Origin: Planctomyces sp.
GTDB taxonomy: Bacteria > Planctomycetota > Planctomycetia > Planctomycetales > Planctomycetaceae
Direction of reading: 5' to 3'
Assembly (NCBI GenBank): GCA_005778115.1
Contig: SXKJ01000495.1
Span: 1-33,594 of the forward strand
DNA: 33,594 nucleotides
A program made the translations under genes and the position numbers. Positions 8,199 to 17,007 of this stretch are shown piece by piece. The notes under the pieces are model-generated. The model worked only from the letters and a program-made list of their open reading frames with translations. It ran no database searches and was not told the origin of the DNA. Position 1 is the first letter of the stretch. Each line of letters opens with the position of its first letter.

Positions 8199-9713
8199 AT
8201 GCACTACGAAACCATCATTGGCTTGGAAGTTCACGTCCAATTGCAGACGAAGACGAAGATCTTTTGCGGATGCTCGTCGGCGTTTAACCCGGACAATCCC
8301 AACGTGCAAACGTGCCCAGTGTGTCTGGGGCTGCCGGGGTCGCTGCCGGTGATGAACCGGAGGGCGTTTCGGCTGTCGTTGAAGACGGCGCTGGCGTTGG
8401 GTTGCGACATCGCACGATTCACCAAGTGGGATCGCAAGCAGTATTACTACCCCGATCTGCCGAAGGGCTATCAAATCAGCCAGTACGATTTGCCGTTTAG
8501 CAGCAACGGCTTTGTCGAGATCGACACGGACGTTGAGAAAGGCGAGACGAAAAAGATCCGGCTGATTCGTGCTCACCTGGAAGAGGACGCTGGAAAAAAC
8601 ATCCATGACGAGTCGGGCCGCGGCCACGACAGTCACGTCGATCTGAACCGCGCGGGAACGCCGCTGTTGGAGATCGTGAGTCAGCCAGACATGCGGTCGG
8701 CGACCGAAGCCAAGACGTATCTTGAAGAGTTGAAGCTCTTGCTGACCTACATCGGCGTTTCTGACTGCAACATGCAGGAGGGGTCTCTGCGGTGCGACGC
8801 GAACGTCAATCTGTGGGTCCACACCGATGACGGCCAGAAGATCGCGACGCCGATCGTGGAGATCAAGAACCTCAACAGCTTCCGCGGTGTCGAGCAGGCG
8901 ATTGAGTTTGAGGTGGCTCGGCAAATTGAGGATTGGGAGCGGACTCATGCGAAGATCGGGGACGTCGCCAAGCAGACGCGAGGGTGGGATGCGAATCGGG
9001 GGATGACGTTCGCTCAGCGCGGCAAGGAAGAGGCGAGCGATTACCGCTACTTCCCTGATCCCGATCTGACGCCGGTCACGGTCAGCGATGAATTTTTCGC
9101 CGAGGTGAAGGCCGAACTGTGCGAACTCCCGGCGTCGCGACGTCGTCGCTACCGAGTGGATCTCGGTCTCTCGCATTACGACGCCGACGTCATTGTCTCT
9201 CAGGGAAATCATTTCACGGCTTACTTTGAGCAAGTGGCGAAGCTCTGCGGTGACGGTAAGCAAGCGGCCAACTGGCTCACGCAGGATGTGCAGCGAGAAC
9301 TCAACAGCCGCTCGCTGAGCATCGACGCCTTCCCGATCTCGCCGGCCGTGCTGGGAGATTTGCTGAAACGAGTCGCCGCCAATCAGCTCACCGTGAAGAG
9401 CGCTCGTGAAGTCTTCGACGCTTTGTTGGCCGAGCACGACGCCGCAACCGATCGTCATGAAGCCGTCGAACTGAGCACCGCTCTGGCAGAAAAGATCATC
9501 TCCGATCGCGGGTTGGCGATCGTCAACGACACCGGCGCGATCACGGCGATCATCGCGGGAGCCATTGCTCGGAATCCGAAGCCCGTTGCGGATTTCAAAG
9601 CGGGAAAGCAGGCCGCGGCCGGATCGTTGATCGGGCAGATTATGAAGGAACTCAAAGGAGCTGACGCGAAGGTCGTCCGGCAGATGCTGGTCGACGAACT
9701 TAGCAAGCCGTGA
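8199..9713 (+). CDS. gatB: Aspartyl/glutamyl-tRNA(Asn/Gln) amidotransferase subunit B
   Basis: A 504-residue cytoplasmic subunit of the GatCAB complex. The complex converts Glu-tRNA(Gln), and in many bacteria Asp-tRNA(Asn), to the amidated form using ammonia from glutamine. The N-terminus [15 protein letters not shown] is diagnostic, followed by FCGCSSAF and [17 protein letters not shown], which carry the conserved Cys pairs. [20 protein letters not shown] and [10 protein letters not shown] are conserved GatB motifs. The C-terminal GatB/Yqey helical domain (about 350-504) includes the typical [10 protein letters not shown] motif. Length is normal for the family. gatA and gatC are not adjacent, so the operon is dispersed here. 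No Shine-Dalgarno sequence precedes the ATG. A family B palindrome starts two bases after the stop. Confidence 0.98.
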   Translation: MHYETIIGLEVHVQLQTKTKIFCGCSSAFNPDNPNVQTCPVCLGLPGSLPVMNRRAFRLSLKTALALGCDIARFTKWDRKQYYYPDLPKGYQISQYDLPFSSNGFVEIDTDVEKGETKKIRLIRAHLEEDAGKNIHDESGRGHDSHVDLNRAGTPLLEIVSQPDMRSATEAKTYLEELKLLLTYIGVSDCNMQEGSLRCDANVNLWVHTDDGQKIATPIVEIKNLNSFRGVEQAIEFEVARQIEDWERTHAKIGDVAKQTRGWDANRGMTFAQRGKEEASDYRYFPDPDLTPVTVSDEFFAEVKAELCELPASRRRRYRVDLGLSHYDADVIVSQGNHFTAYFEQVAKLCGDGKQAANWLTQDVQRELNSRSLSIDAFPISPAVLGDLLKRVAANQLTVKSAREVFDALLAEHDAATDRHEAVELSTALAEKIISDRGLAIVNDTGAITAIIAGAIARNPKPVADFKAGKQAAAGSLIGQIMKELKGADAKVVRQMLVDELSKP

Positions 9714-9714
9714 C

Positions 9715-9772
9715 GTTCGTAGTTCCGCCTTTAGGCGGGCGTTTAAGTCCGCCTGAAGGCGGAATTACGAAC
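9715..9772. repeat. REPIN-like element, family B, copy 1 (after gatB)
   Basis: The element consists of two inverted 24-base arms (9715-9738 and 9749-9772, two mismatches). Each arm has a head followed by its own hairpin. On the left, GTAG (9719-9722) is followed by CCGCC-TTTA-GGCGG (9725-9738). On the right, the reverse strand reads GTAA (9768-9765) then CCGCC-TTCA-GGCGG (9762-9749). This is the layout of REP doublets (REPINs). It has no T-run, so it is not a standard terminator, although it sits directly after gatB. Confidence 0.88.
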
Positions 9773-9792
9773 CCTCCACATGGAAGAATTTC

Positions 9793-11064
9793 ATGTCCAA
9801 CGATCACGAACGACGAAGACAGGACCACGGTTGGGAAGTGCTGCTGGCTGCGGGCATCATCTGGGTGGCGATCGACGTTCCCTGGGAACTGAAATTCGGT
9901 GCTCATGAGCTAGCGGTCGGCAAAGTTGTCTCGACCCTTGTCACGCTGTTGTTCGCGGCGGACTTCTGGATTCGTTGGCGGCATTTGTTTTCGCGCCGAC
10001 GCCGAGCGGCCCCCACCGCTGCGCCCCGTGAGTCGCTCTGGTGGCTGCTGGTTGATCTGCCGGGAGTGATTCCGATCGCCCTGTTCGGTGGCCCGGTCGG
10101 CTGGTTGTCGCTGCGACTGATGAAGCTCCCTCGCTTGAATCAGATGATGCGGCAATGGCGCAAGCGAGACGTTCACAATGCCAGCTTGTTGCGCCTGATC
10201 TTCTTCGTATTTTGGATGCTGTTGATCGCCCACTGGATCGCCTGTGGCTGGGCCTACCTGCGAGATCCGATGCCCGACGACGACGACCCGATGTACTATC
10301 TGCGGGCGCTGTATTGGACCATCACCACGCTAGCGACCGTCGGCTATGGCGACATCACGCCCCAGACGGCACCGCAAATGATGTATGCCATCATGACGAT
10401 GCTCTTCGGCGTCGGACTGTTTGGTTACGGCATCGGTAACGTGGCGCACATGCTGGCGAACATCGATCAGGTGCAGGCTCATTACCACACCAGCCTCGAC
10501 CGGTTGGCCAATTTTCTGCGCTACCGCAAAATTCCGGTCGGGCTGCAACGCCGCATCTACGACTATTACACCTTCTTGTGGGAGCGGCATCTGGGCTACG
10601 ACGAGGCGATTATTCTCAGCGAGCTACCGGAACCGCTGCGGATTGAAATCGCGGTAGCGATGAAGCGTGAGTTCATCGAGAAGGTGCCTCTGTTTCGTGG
10701 GGCCAGCCCGCTGCTTCTCCGTGAAATCGCCGTCGAGTTGCGGGCCGCGCTGTTCACGCCTGGGGACTACATCTTTCGAGCGGGCGAGATCGGCCGGCAT
10801 ATGTATTTCATCAGTCGAGGAACTGTCGAAGTCGTCGGCGAGGATGGCCAAACGATTCTGAGCACGCTGACTGATGGTGCTTTTTTCGGCGAGATCGCCT
10901 TGCTGTTTCAGTGTCCGCGCACGGCCAGCATCCGAGCGATCGACTTCTGCGACATGTATTCGTTCGATAAAGATTCGTTCGAACGTGTGCTGGAATTCTT
11001 CCCCGAATTCGCAGCGTTCGTCCGCGAAGAGGCCGAGCGTCGGAAGCTGGCGCTCAAGTTGTGA
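9793..11064 (+). CDS. Cyclic-nucleotide-binding-domain potassium channel (6TM)
   Basis: A 423-residue inner-membrane channel. Hydrophobic segments fit S1 (about 14-33), S2 (38-60), S3 (78-95), an S4-like segment with spaced Arg and Lys (WLSLRLMKLPRLNQ), S5 (about 135-157) and S6 (about 195-220). The pore carries the K+ selectivity filter TVGYGD at residues 182-187. A helical C-linker and a C-terminal cyclic nucleotide-binding domain follow. Its phosphate-binding cassette, FFGEIALL then PRTASIRA, begins near residue 364 and includes the conserved Arg. This matches prokaryotic HCN/CNG- or MlotiK1-like channels, which open on binding cAMP. The ligand is inferred. ATG 9793 follows GGAAG at a good distance. 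The gene stands alone between two palindromic elements. Confidence 0.93.
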   Translation: MSNDHERRRQDHGWEVLLAAGIIWVAIDVPWELKFGAHELAVGKVVSTLVTLLFAADFWIRWRHLFSRRRRAAPTAAPRESLWWLLVDLPGVIPIALFGGPVGWLSLRLMKLPRLNQMMRQWRKRDVHNASLLRLIFFVFWMLLIAHWIACGWAYLRDPMPDDDDPMYYLRALYWTITTLATVGYGDITPQTAPQMMYAIMTMLFGVGLFGYGIGNVAHMLANIDQVQAHYHTSLDRLANFLRYRKIPVGLQRRIYDYYTFLWERHLGYDEAIILSELPEPLRIEIAVAMKREFIEKVPLFRGASPLLLREIAVELRAALFTPGDYIFRAGEIGRHMYFISRGTVEVVGEDGQTILSTLTDGAFFGEIALLFQCPRTASIRAIDFCDMYSFDKDSFERVLEFFPEFAAFVREEAERRKLALKL

Positions 11065-11088
11065 TGCTGGCGGGCAGCGTGGACTCAA

Positions 11089-11152
11089 CGTAGCCTGACT
11101 CTCCGGGTCGGGAACGGAAAGAAACCGTCCCGACTCGGAGAGTCAGGTTACG
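11089..11152. repeat. REPIN-like element, family D (after the channel gene)
   Basis: Left unit: GTAG (11090-11093), then a hairpin CCTGACTC-TCC-GGGTCGGG (11094-11112) with two T-G pairs. Right unit, on the reverse strand: GTAA (11151-11148), then CCTGACTC-TCC-GAGTCGGG (11147-11129). The two units form a larger inverted repeat spanning 64 bases. It lies 24 bases after the channel gene. It has REP architecture but a sequence unrelated to families B and C. Confidence 0.88.
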
Positions 11153-11180
11153 GTCGCTTGCCCGAAAGGATGAAACCACC

Positions 11181-13157
11181 ATGCGTCTCTGTTTGATCGT
11201 GAGTTGCTGTTTGATTCTGGTGACAAGCCAAATCTTGTCCGCCGCCGAACCGTTGGATCTCAAAGCGGAATTGTCTCGACCGATCATCACTCCGCAGAAT
11301 TCACTTGATGAAACCCAGGTCTATCTCGAACGCCGCATTCCGAAGCTTCCGGAGGTGAAGACCACCAAGGACTGGGACGCGCTGGCGGCCAAGTGGCGAC
11401 AAGAAGTGCTCGAGAAAGTCGTCTTCCGTGGCGAGGCCGCGAAGTGGCGCGATCATCCGCTGACCGTCGAATACGTCGGCGAGCCAATGCGCGGGCCGGG
11501 CTACGTCGTGAAGAAGCTGCGCTACGAGTGCCTGCCGGGGATGTGGATTCCGGCATTGTTGTATGTGCCGGACAAACTCGCGGACGACAAAGCCGCGAAA
11601 GTGCCGGTGGTGCTCAACGTCAACGGACATGACGGCAAGGGAAAGGCGGCGGACTACAAGCAGGTTCGCTGCATCAATCTCGTGAAACGCGGCATGATCG
11701 TGCTCAACACGGAATGGTTTGGTATGGGACAACTCAAAGTCGACGGGTTCAGTCATGTGAAGATGAATCAGCTCGATTTGTGTGGCAGTAGCGGGATCGC
11801 TCCCTTTTATCTGGCGATGTCGAAGGGGATCGACCTGCTGCTGAAACACCCGAACGCCGACTCCTATCGAGTCGCCGTCTCCGGCCTGTCGGGGGGCGGC
11901 TGGCAGACAATCTTCATTAGTGGTCTCGATCCGCGCGTGACGTTGGCCAATCCGGTCGCCGGTTATTCGAGTTACCTCACGCGTGCCCGCTACGGCAGCG
12001 ATCTCGGCGATTCGGAACAGACGCCGTGCGATCTCGGCAAGTACGTCGATTACATCCATCTGACGGCGATGCGTGCTCCGCGAGCGACCTTGCTGACCTT
12101 CAACGCCCATGACAATTGCTGCTTCGCCGCCGGCCACGCGCTGCCGCCGCTACTGGCGGGTTGCCGGCCGGTCTATGCCCTCTATGGTGAGACCGATCGG
12201 CTGGTCTCGCACGTCAATCACGTTCCCGGCGACCACAACTTCGGCCAAGACAATCGCGAAGCTTTCTATCGGGCGGTCGGAGCGTTCTTCTACGACGGTT
12301 CCAAAGACTTCGACGCGAAAGAAATCGTCTGCGAGAAAGCGGAGATCAAAACGCTCGACGAATTGCTCGTCACCGTTCCGGAGAACAACGCGACGTTTAC
12401 CTCGTTGGCGAAATCGCTCGCCGCAACGTTGCCCCGTGCGGCCGATGTTCCCGCCGACAAGTCGGCGAAGCAGGAATGGCAAGCTGGGCGACGCAAGCTG
12501 CTCGCCCAAATCGTGGCGGCCAAGGATTACAACGTGGACGCGGAACCGGTCGCAGCGGCCGATTCGCCGGTTGCAGGTGCGACAACCCAGATTCAGCGAT
12601 TTCGGTTGCGACTGAGCAACACCTGGACGGTCCCGGTCGTGGAACTGACACGCGGTGAGTCAAAAGGAACCACGGTCGTCGTTGCCGACGCGGGCCGAGC
12701 GGCAGTCGCGGACGACATTGAAAAACTCCTGGCCGGCGGACAACGAGTGCTCGCGGTCGACCTGCTGTCCTTCGGTGAGTCAAAATATGCTTCGCGCGAC
12801 TGGCTGTGGGGACTGATGCTCGACACCGTGGGGGATCGGCCGCTCGGTGTACAGGCCGGTCAATTGGTCGCAATCGCGCGTCATGCTCACGACACCGATC
12901 GTGCCGGGCGCACGGTGACGCTGCACTCGATCGGGCCGCGTGCGAGCCTCATCACGCTCGTCGCCGCCGCGCTGGAACCGCAAGCGGTCGGGGATGTCAC
13001 GCAGCGCGATGCGATGGTCAGCCTGAAGCAGCACGTCATCGAACAAAACCGCGGAGTCAGCGAAGCCGCTGAACTATTCTGTTTCGGTCTGCTGGAGCAT
13101 TTCGACGTGCCGCAATTGCAGACGCTCGTGGCTCCGCGACGAGTGGAAGCGAAGTAA
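11181..13157 (+). CDS. Secreted alpha/beta hydrolase (acetyl xylan esterase-like), two-part
   Basis: A 658-residue protein with a Sec signal peptide (about 1-21, ending in ILSAAEP). Residues about 60-380 form an alpha/beta hydrolase of the acetyl-xylan-esterase/dienelactone-hydrolase type found in planctomycete exported proteins. The nucleophile elbow is GLSGGG with Ser237, and His352 in VPGDHNF is the likely catalytic His. Residues about 480-650 look like a second, degenerate alpha/beta hydrolase core (TTVVVADAGR, RVLAVDLLSFGESKY) with no GxSxG motif, which is typical of the tandem form of this group. The substrate is probably an ester on a polysaccharide; this is inference. The start is supported by GAAAGGA upstream and by the signal peptide. 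The stop TAA (13155-13157) lies inside the GTAA head of a family C repeat. Confidence 0.85.
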   Translation: MRLCLIVSCCLILVTSQILSAAEPLDLKAELSRPIITPQNSLDETQVYLERRIPKLPEVKTTKDWDALAAKWRQEVLEKVVFRGEAAKWRDHPLTVEYVGEPMRGPGYVVKKLRYECLPGMWIPALLYVPDKLADDKAAKVPVVLNVNGHDGKGKAADYKQVRCINLVKRGMIVLNTEWFGMGQLKVDGFSHVKMNQLDLCGSSGIAPFYLAMSKGIDLLLKHPNADSYRVAVSGLSGGGWQTIFISGLDPRVTLANPVAGYSSYLTRARYGSDLGDSEQTPCDLGKYVDYIHLTAMRAPRATLLTFNAHDNCCFAAGHALPPLLAGCRPVYALYGETDRLVSHVNHVPGDHNFGQDNREAFYRAVGAFFYDGSKDFDAKEIVCEKAEIKTLDELLVTVPENNATFTSLAKSLAATLPRAADVPADKSAKQEWQAGRRKLLAQIVAAKDYNVDAEPVAAADSPVAGATTQIQRFRLRLSNTWTVPVVELTRGESKGTTVVVADAGRAAVADDIEKLLAGGQRVLAVDLLSFGESKYASRDWLWGLMLDTVGDRPLGVQAGQLVAIARHAHDTDRAGRTVTLHSIGPRASLITLVAAALEPQAVGDVTQRDAMVSLKQHVIEQNRGVSEAAELFCFGLLEHFDVPQLQTLVAPRRVEAK

Positions 13158-13251
13158 TCCGAAGCGTCAGCAAGGGAGAACGCTTCACAAGACTTCGGAT
13201 GCAGATTGTCTGCGGCGATGAGCGTAAGCCCTCGCTGACGCTTCGAGTTAC
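13154..13251. repeat. REPIN-like element, family C, copy 1 (overlaps the hydrolase stop codon)
   Basis: The left unit starts GTAA (13154-13157), then TCCGAAGCGTCAGCAAGGG. The stem GAAGCG (13161-13166) pairs with CGCTTC (13181-13186). The right unit is the inverse, ending GCGTCAGCGAGGG-type sequence and TTAC (13248-13251). The conserved core AGCGTCAGCGAGGG recurs at 16882-16966, 32405-32498 and 33369-33460. The TAA of the head is the stop codon of the preceding gene. Confidence 0.88.
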
Positions 13252-13393
13252 TTGAGGGCTGACCGCACTCTCGTTGTTGTGCGTCAGACAACCTCTTGTC
13301 CCGTTTCGGGGGTTGAACTACCATCGCTTTGGCGTTTCAGAATGAGCTTATTCGCTCAACCTTTCCGTCGCTCTCGTTCACCGGAAGCACCTC

Positions 13394-15505
13394 ATGAAGC
13401 TGTCGAACCCCTCTCGGACCGCGTGGACTTTATGTGCGGGATTACTGCTGCTGGCCGGAGTCACCGGCTTCGCTGATCGCCTGGCGGCGAATCACCCGAA
13501 TGACGAGACCACGACGAAGCTCGTCTGCAACATGATCCAAAAGTTTCACATCAGCCAACATCCGATCGACGATCAGATTTCGGCGAAGCTGCTGGATCGG
13601 TTTTTGAAGACGCTCGATCCGCAAAAACTTTACTTCACGCAGTCGGACATCAACGAGCTGATGAAGTACAAGACGACGCTTGATGATCTGGTGAAAGCGG
13701 GAAATACCCAATTCGCCTACGACGTGTGGGATATGTACTCCGGACGGCTCGAACGGCAGTTGGAGACCGCTCACAAGTTGATCGACCAACCGCACGACTA
13801 CACCGTCGATGAGTCGATCGAAGTGGACCCGGACAAAATCGCTTGGGCCGCGAACCAGGATGAGTTGAACGACCGCTGGCGACGACGCATCAAATTTGAA
13901 CTGCTCAACGCGAAGCTCGACAACGAGGATCTCGCCTCCGGCAAGACGAAACCCAAAGCTGCTCTCCCTGGCCGAGAACCAGCCAGCACCGCACCGGTCG
14001 ATCCACAGGAGCGGCTGCATAAGCGGTACAAGGTGTTTCAAAAGGCTGCGAAAGAAACTGAGGATGCCGAGAAGCTGGAGATGTTCCTCTCCTCGCTGAC
14101 GCACTGTTTTGATCCGCATTCCAGCTACATGTCGCCGCAGTCGGAGGAAGAGTTCAAGATTGCGATTGCGCTCAACCTCGACGGCATCGGCGCACAACTC
14201 CGCTCCGAAGACGGTTTCACGATCATCAACGAAATCGTCAAACCCGGTGCAGCCTCGGAAGACGGTCGACTCAAAGCCGGCGACAAGATTCTGGCGGTCG
14301 GTCAAGAGACCGGTGAGATGATCGACATCATGGAAATGAAGCTCAGCAAGGTCGTCCGACTGATTCGCGGCAAGCGCGGCACCAAAGTCCGCCTTCAAGT
14401 GAAGAAGGGGGACACCAGCGAAATCGTGCTCTACGAATTGACCCGTAAGAAAATCGAACTGACCAATCAGGAAGTCAAAGGGGAAATCATTCAGGCCAAC
14501 AAGCGGTTTGGCGACCGCTCGGGGAAGATCGGGGTCATCAATATCCCGTCGTTCTATCGCGATTTTCAAGCGTTCCAGGATGGTGCTGAGAATGCCAAGA
14601 GTACCGCTCGCGACGTGCAGGCCGTGTTGCAGTCGTTCCAGAAGCAAGGGGGCATCGACGTTCTAGTGATTGACCTGCGGACCAACGGTGGCGGCGCGCT
14701 TAGCGAAGCGATCGACGTCTCCGGGTTGTTCGTCGATAAAGGTCCGATCGTGCAGGTCAAAGATGAACGCGGCCGAATCAAGTCGCACGACGATGACCTC
14801 GAAGGGGTTGCCTACAACGGACCGCTAGTGGTGATTTGCAACCGATTGTCGGCCTCCGCTTCAGAGATTTTCGCGGCCGTTATCAAGGACTACCAGCGAG
14901 GCATCATCGTCGGCGACTCGACCACGCACGGCAAAGGGACGGTTCAAAATGTGATGCCCGTCTCGACGGGAATGGCGTTCTTGAATCGGCAAGATCGAGG
15001 AGCACTCAAGCTGACTATTCAGCAATTCTATCGCGTCAACGGCGACAGCACGCAGCGGGATGGCGTCAAGTCGGACATCGTGCTCCCGTCATTGATCGAC
15101 AAGATGGATCTTGGTGAAACGTCGCTGGATAACGCTCTGGAATTCGACCGAATTCCCCCGGCCTCACACGCCTCATCTGATATGATCAATGAAAAGCTGA
15201 TCTCGCGCCTCCGCGACCGATCGGAGAAGCGCGTTTCGGATGACCCGAAGTTTACGGAAATCAAGAAGGACATCGCTCGCTACGTGGATCGTAAGAATCG
15301 TAAGTCCATCTCGCTCAACGAGTCGGTTTTGAGATCCGAACGCAATCAGGACAAAAAGGAGCAGGCGGAGGCCGACAAAGACGATCCCTCGACGCGTGGC
15401 AACGACGCGCCCATTTTTCCGGATGAGTCTTACAACAACGAAGTGCTGCAAATCTCACTGGACTATGCCACCCTGTTGAAGAATCCGCAGGCGGCGCAAA
15501 AGTAG
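13394..15505 (+). CDS. Tail-specific (C-terminal processing) protease, S41 family, Prc-like
   Basis: A 703-residue periplasmic serine protease. It has an N-terminal signal or membrane segment (LCAGLLLLAGVTGFADRLAA). A long helical Prc-type N-terminal domain (about 40-250) includes LDPQKLYFTQSDI and the repeat-bearing stretch HCFDPHSSYMSPQSEEEF. A PDZ domain (about 255-350) has the GIGAQL and LKAGDKILAVG motifs. The S41 catalytic domain has DLRTNGGG, NRLSASASE (residues 483-491, carrying the nucleophile Ser) and HGKGT (Lys514 as the general base). A C-terminal Prc extension of about 130 residues is rich in Glu, Lys and Arg. This matches E. coli Prc/Tsp, which degrades or trims envelope proteins from the C-terminus. 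Size and order are normal, and the catalytic dyad is intact. Confidence 0.95.
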   Translation: MKLSNPSRTAWTLCAGLLLLAGVTGFADRLAANHPNDETTTKLVCNMIQKFHISQHPIDDQISAKLLDRFLKTLDPQKLYFTQSDINELMKYKTTLDDLVKAGNTQFAYDVWDMYSGRLERQLETAHKLIDQPHDYTVDESIEVDPDKIAWAANQDELNDRWRRRIKFELLNAKLDNEDLASGKTKPKAALPGREPASTAPVDPQERLHKRYKVFQKAAKETEDAEKLEMFLSSLTHCFDPHSSYMSPQSEEEFKIAIALNLDGIGAQLRSEDGFTIINEIVKPGAASEDGRLKAGDKILAVGQETGEMIDIMEMKLSKVVRLIRGKRGTKVRLQVKKGDTSEIVLYELTRKKIELTNQEVKGEIIQANKRFGDRSGKIGVINIPSFYRDFQAFQDGAENAKSTARDVQAVLQSFQKQGGIDVLVIDLRTNGGGALSEAIDVSGLFVDKGPIVQVKDERGRIKSHDDDLEGVAYNGPLVVICNRLSASASEIFAAVIKDYQRGIIVGDSTTHGKGTVQNVMPVSTGMAFLNRQDRGALKLTIQQFYRVNGDSTQRDGVKSDIVLPSLIDKMDLGETSLDNALEFDRIPPASHASSDMINEKLISRLRDRSEKRVSDDPKFTEIKKDIARYVDRKNRKSISLNESVLRSERNQDKKEQAEADKDDPSTRGNDAPIFPDESYNNEVLQISLDYATLLKNPQAAQK

Positions 15506-15573
15506 TCTTGGTGAGCGTCATGACTGCTGATCGCGTTCAGACGATGCTCAGATCGTATGACGGTTGACCGACG

Positions 15574-16758
15574 ATGCCGCGTTCCACTTCATTACTCAAA
15601 GACTCGATTCCGAAACAACCTCGCCGTTCTTCGGCCAAGGGGGCCGCTCCATCAAAGGAGTCGTTGCTAATCGATGCGATAGACGATGTCATGGGCCGTC
15701 GTGTGCTCTGTACATCGTTGCGTCGCGGCCAATTCGCGGCCGCCGTTGCAGATCGGTCGCCAGACAAGGAAGTGACCTGCTTTTTTCTGGACGTCTTCCT
15801 GGCGAAGCAAACGCTGGATGCGATCGGCCCCAAGCGTCCCAATGTGACCGTTCTCTGCGAGACCGACTTTCCGGAAGGTCCATTCGACACGGTCGCGATG
15901 CCGTTCCTCAAAAGTGGCGAGGCCGAATTGACTCGCGAATTGCTACAGCAAGCCTACGAGCGATTGGATATCGGCGGCCGGTTGATGGCCAGCACCGACA
16001 ACCCAGAAGACACTTGGCTGCACGAGCAACTGCAATTGCTCTTTGAGAAAGTCACCAAGCGTCCTCAACCTCGCGGCGTGTTGTATCTCGCGCTGAAAAC
16101 ACACGCGTTGCGGCGAGAGCGGAACTTCACCGCCAATTTCGCCTTCCGCGACGGAAAACGCCTCGTCCATGTTGTTAGCCGTCCCAGTGTTTTTAGCCAC
16201 CGTAAACTCGACATCGGCGCGCGAGCGTTAGTCGAAGCGGTCGTCTCCACTCGCGCTGTCCAGTCGGGCTGCCGAATTCTCGACCTTGGCTGCGGATCAG
16301 GTGCTGTTGGGATCGCACTCGCGATGCGCAAGCCCGGAGTTCACGTCCATGCAATGGATTCGAATCCTCGTGCTCTGCAATGCACTCTGCATGGTGCCGA
16401 ATTGAATGGACTCAAAGTCGTCAGTCAGCCGGTCAAGGCGGTTCCGGGGGACTCGATTGCCGATGATGAGCCGTCCACGCTTTCGGTTCAGCTCGACGCG
16501 ACAGGGCATGTGCGAGATCGGGCAAGTTATAATCTGGTTGTTGCTAATCCGCCGTACTATTCGAATTGGACGATTACCGCGATCTTTGTGGAGGCTGCGG
16601 CCCGCGCACTGAAGCCGGGTGGCCGATTGTTCCTCGTCACGAAAAATGCCAACTGGTACCGCAATAATCTGCCGTTTGTTTTGTCGGACGTCGAGGTTCA
16701 CCCCATTCGTGAGTATTCGATCGTGACGGCAAGGCAACGCGGCAGTTCGCCAAGCTAA
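15574..16758 (+). CDS. Class I SAM methyltransferase, RsmC/RlmG-like (rRNA guanine-N2 type)
   Basis: A 394-residue cytoplasmic enzyme. The architecture is that of RsmC/RlmG: an N-terminal degenerate methyltransferase-like half (about 30-180), then the active MTS domain (about 190-390). The SAM-binding motif is ILDLGCGSG (residues 235-243). The catalytic motif is NPPY (325-328), typical of N6-adenine or N2-guanine methyltransferases and of the small-domain family. HAMDSNPRAL is the acidic loop after strand 2. A likely substrate is a guanine in 16S or 23S rRNA, but the sequence does not decide which. The first 30 residues are basic and low complexity. ATG 15574 has no strong ribosome binding site. 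Two palindromic elements follow the gene. Confidence 0.85.
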   Translation: MPRSTSLLKDSIPKQPRRSSAKGAAPSKESLLIDAIDDVMGRRVLCTSLRRGQFAAAVADRSPDKEVTCFFLDVFLAKQTLDAIGPKRPNVTVLCETDFPEGPFDTVAMPFLKSGEAELTRELLQQAYERLDIGGRLMASTDNPEDTWLHEQLQLLFEKVTKRPQPRGVLYLALKTHALRRERNFTANFAFRDGKRLVHVVSRPSVFSHRKLDIGARALVEAVVSTRAVQSGCRILDLGCGSGAVGIALAMRKPGVHVHAMDSNPRALQCTLHGAELNGLKVVSQPVKAVPGDSIADDEPSTLSVQLDATGHVRDRASYNLVVANPPYYSNWTITAIFVEAAARALKPGGRLFLVTKNANWYRNNLPFVLSDVEVHPIREYSIVTARQRGSSPS

Positions 16759-16783
16759 GTGGCGACGCAATGGAAACTGTGTT

Positions 16784-16860
16784 GGCGAGCGGCTGGGCGT
16801 CAGCCCTCCGAGAGTCGGTTTCCCTTCAAAATGATGGGCTTCGAGGGCTGACGCTCGCCT
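16784..16860. repeat. Palindromic element, family A, copy 2 (intergenic, imperfect)
   Basis: The left arm from 16784 reads GGCGAGCGGCTGGGCGTCAG and continues CCCTCCGA. The right arm (about 16841-16860) reads TCGAGGGCTGACGCTCGCC. The right arm lacks the GGCTGG block that the left arm carries, so the copy is asymmetrical. It shares the GGCGAGCG and GCGTCAGCCCTC blocks with the copies inside the two PSD1 genes. Confidence 0.75.
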
Positions 16861-16881
16861 GCTTGCTCTTCTCGGCAGGGC

Positions 16882-16966
16882 CATTTAGCGTCAGTGAGGG
16901 CGTGTCGTGTCACGCGGCCATGAACAGTATGTGTTCTTTGGCAATCTCTCTCACTGACGCTTTGGG
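16882..16966. repeat. REPIN-like element, family C, copy 2 (degenerate)
   Basis: TTTAGCGTCAGTGAGGG on the left and CTCTCACTGACGCTTTGGG on the right are inverted copies about 50 bases apart. The core AGCGTCAGTGAGGG matches family C with one change. The GTAR head is not preserved. The element lies 21 bases after the family A copy, so the gap between the methyltransferase and GDPD genes is almost wholly repeats. Confidence 0.75.
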
Positions 16967-17007
16967 TTCAGTGAGGCTTTCCACTGTCTGTTCGATTGAG
17001 GTTACTC

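Noticed and set aside
8136..9458. Long minus-strand open frame (440 codons) opposite gatB
   Set aside because: gatB is unmistakable on the plus strand. The opposite frame is Arg/Gln/Leu-rich without domains, as expected for an antisense shadow in GC-rich DNA.
9715..9772. Family B element as a simple gatB terminator
   Set aside because: It lacks a T-run, and a copy with matching units lies inside a coding sequence at 26998-27066.
13442..14647. Long minus-strand open frame (401 codons) opposite the Prc-like protease
   Set aside because: The protease has all its motifs in the plus frame; the antisense frame has no recognisable features or start signal.
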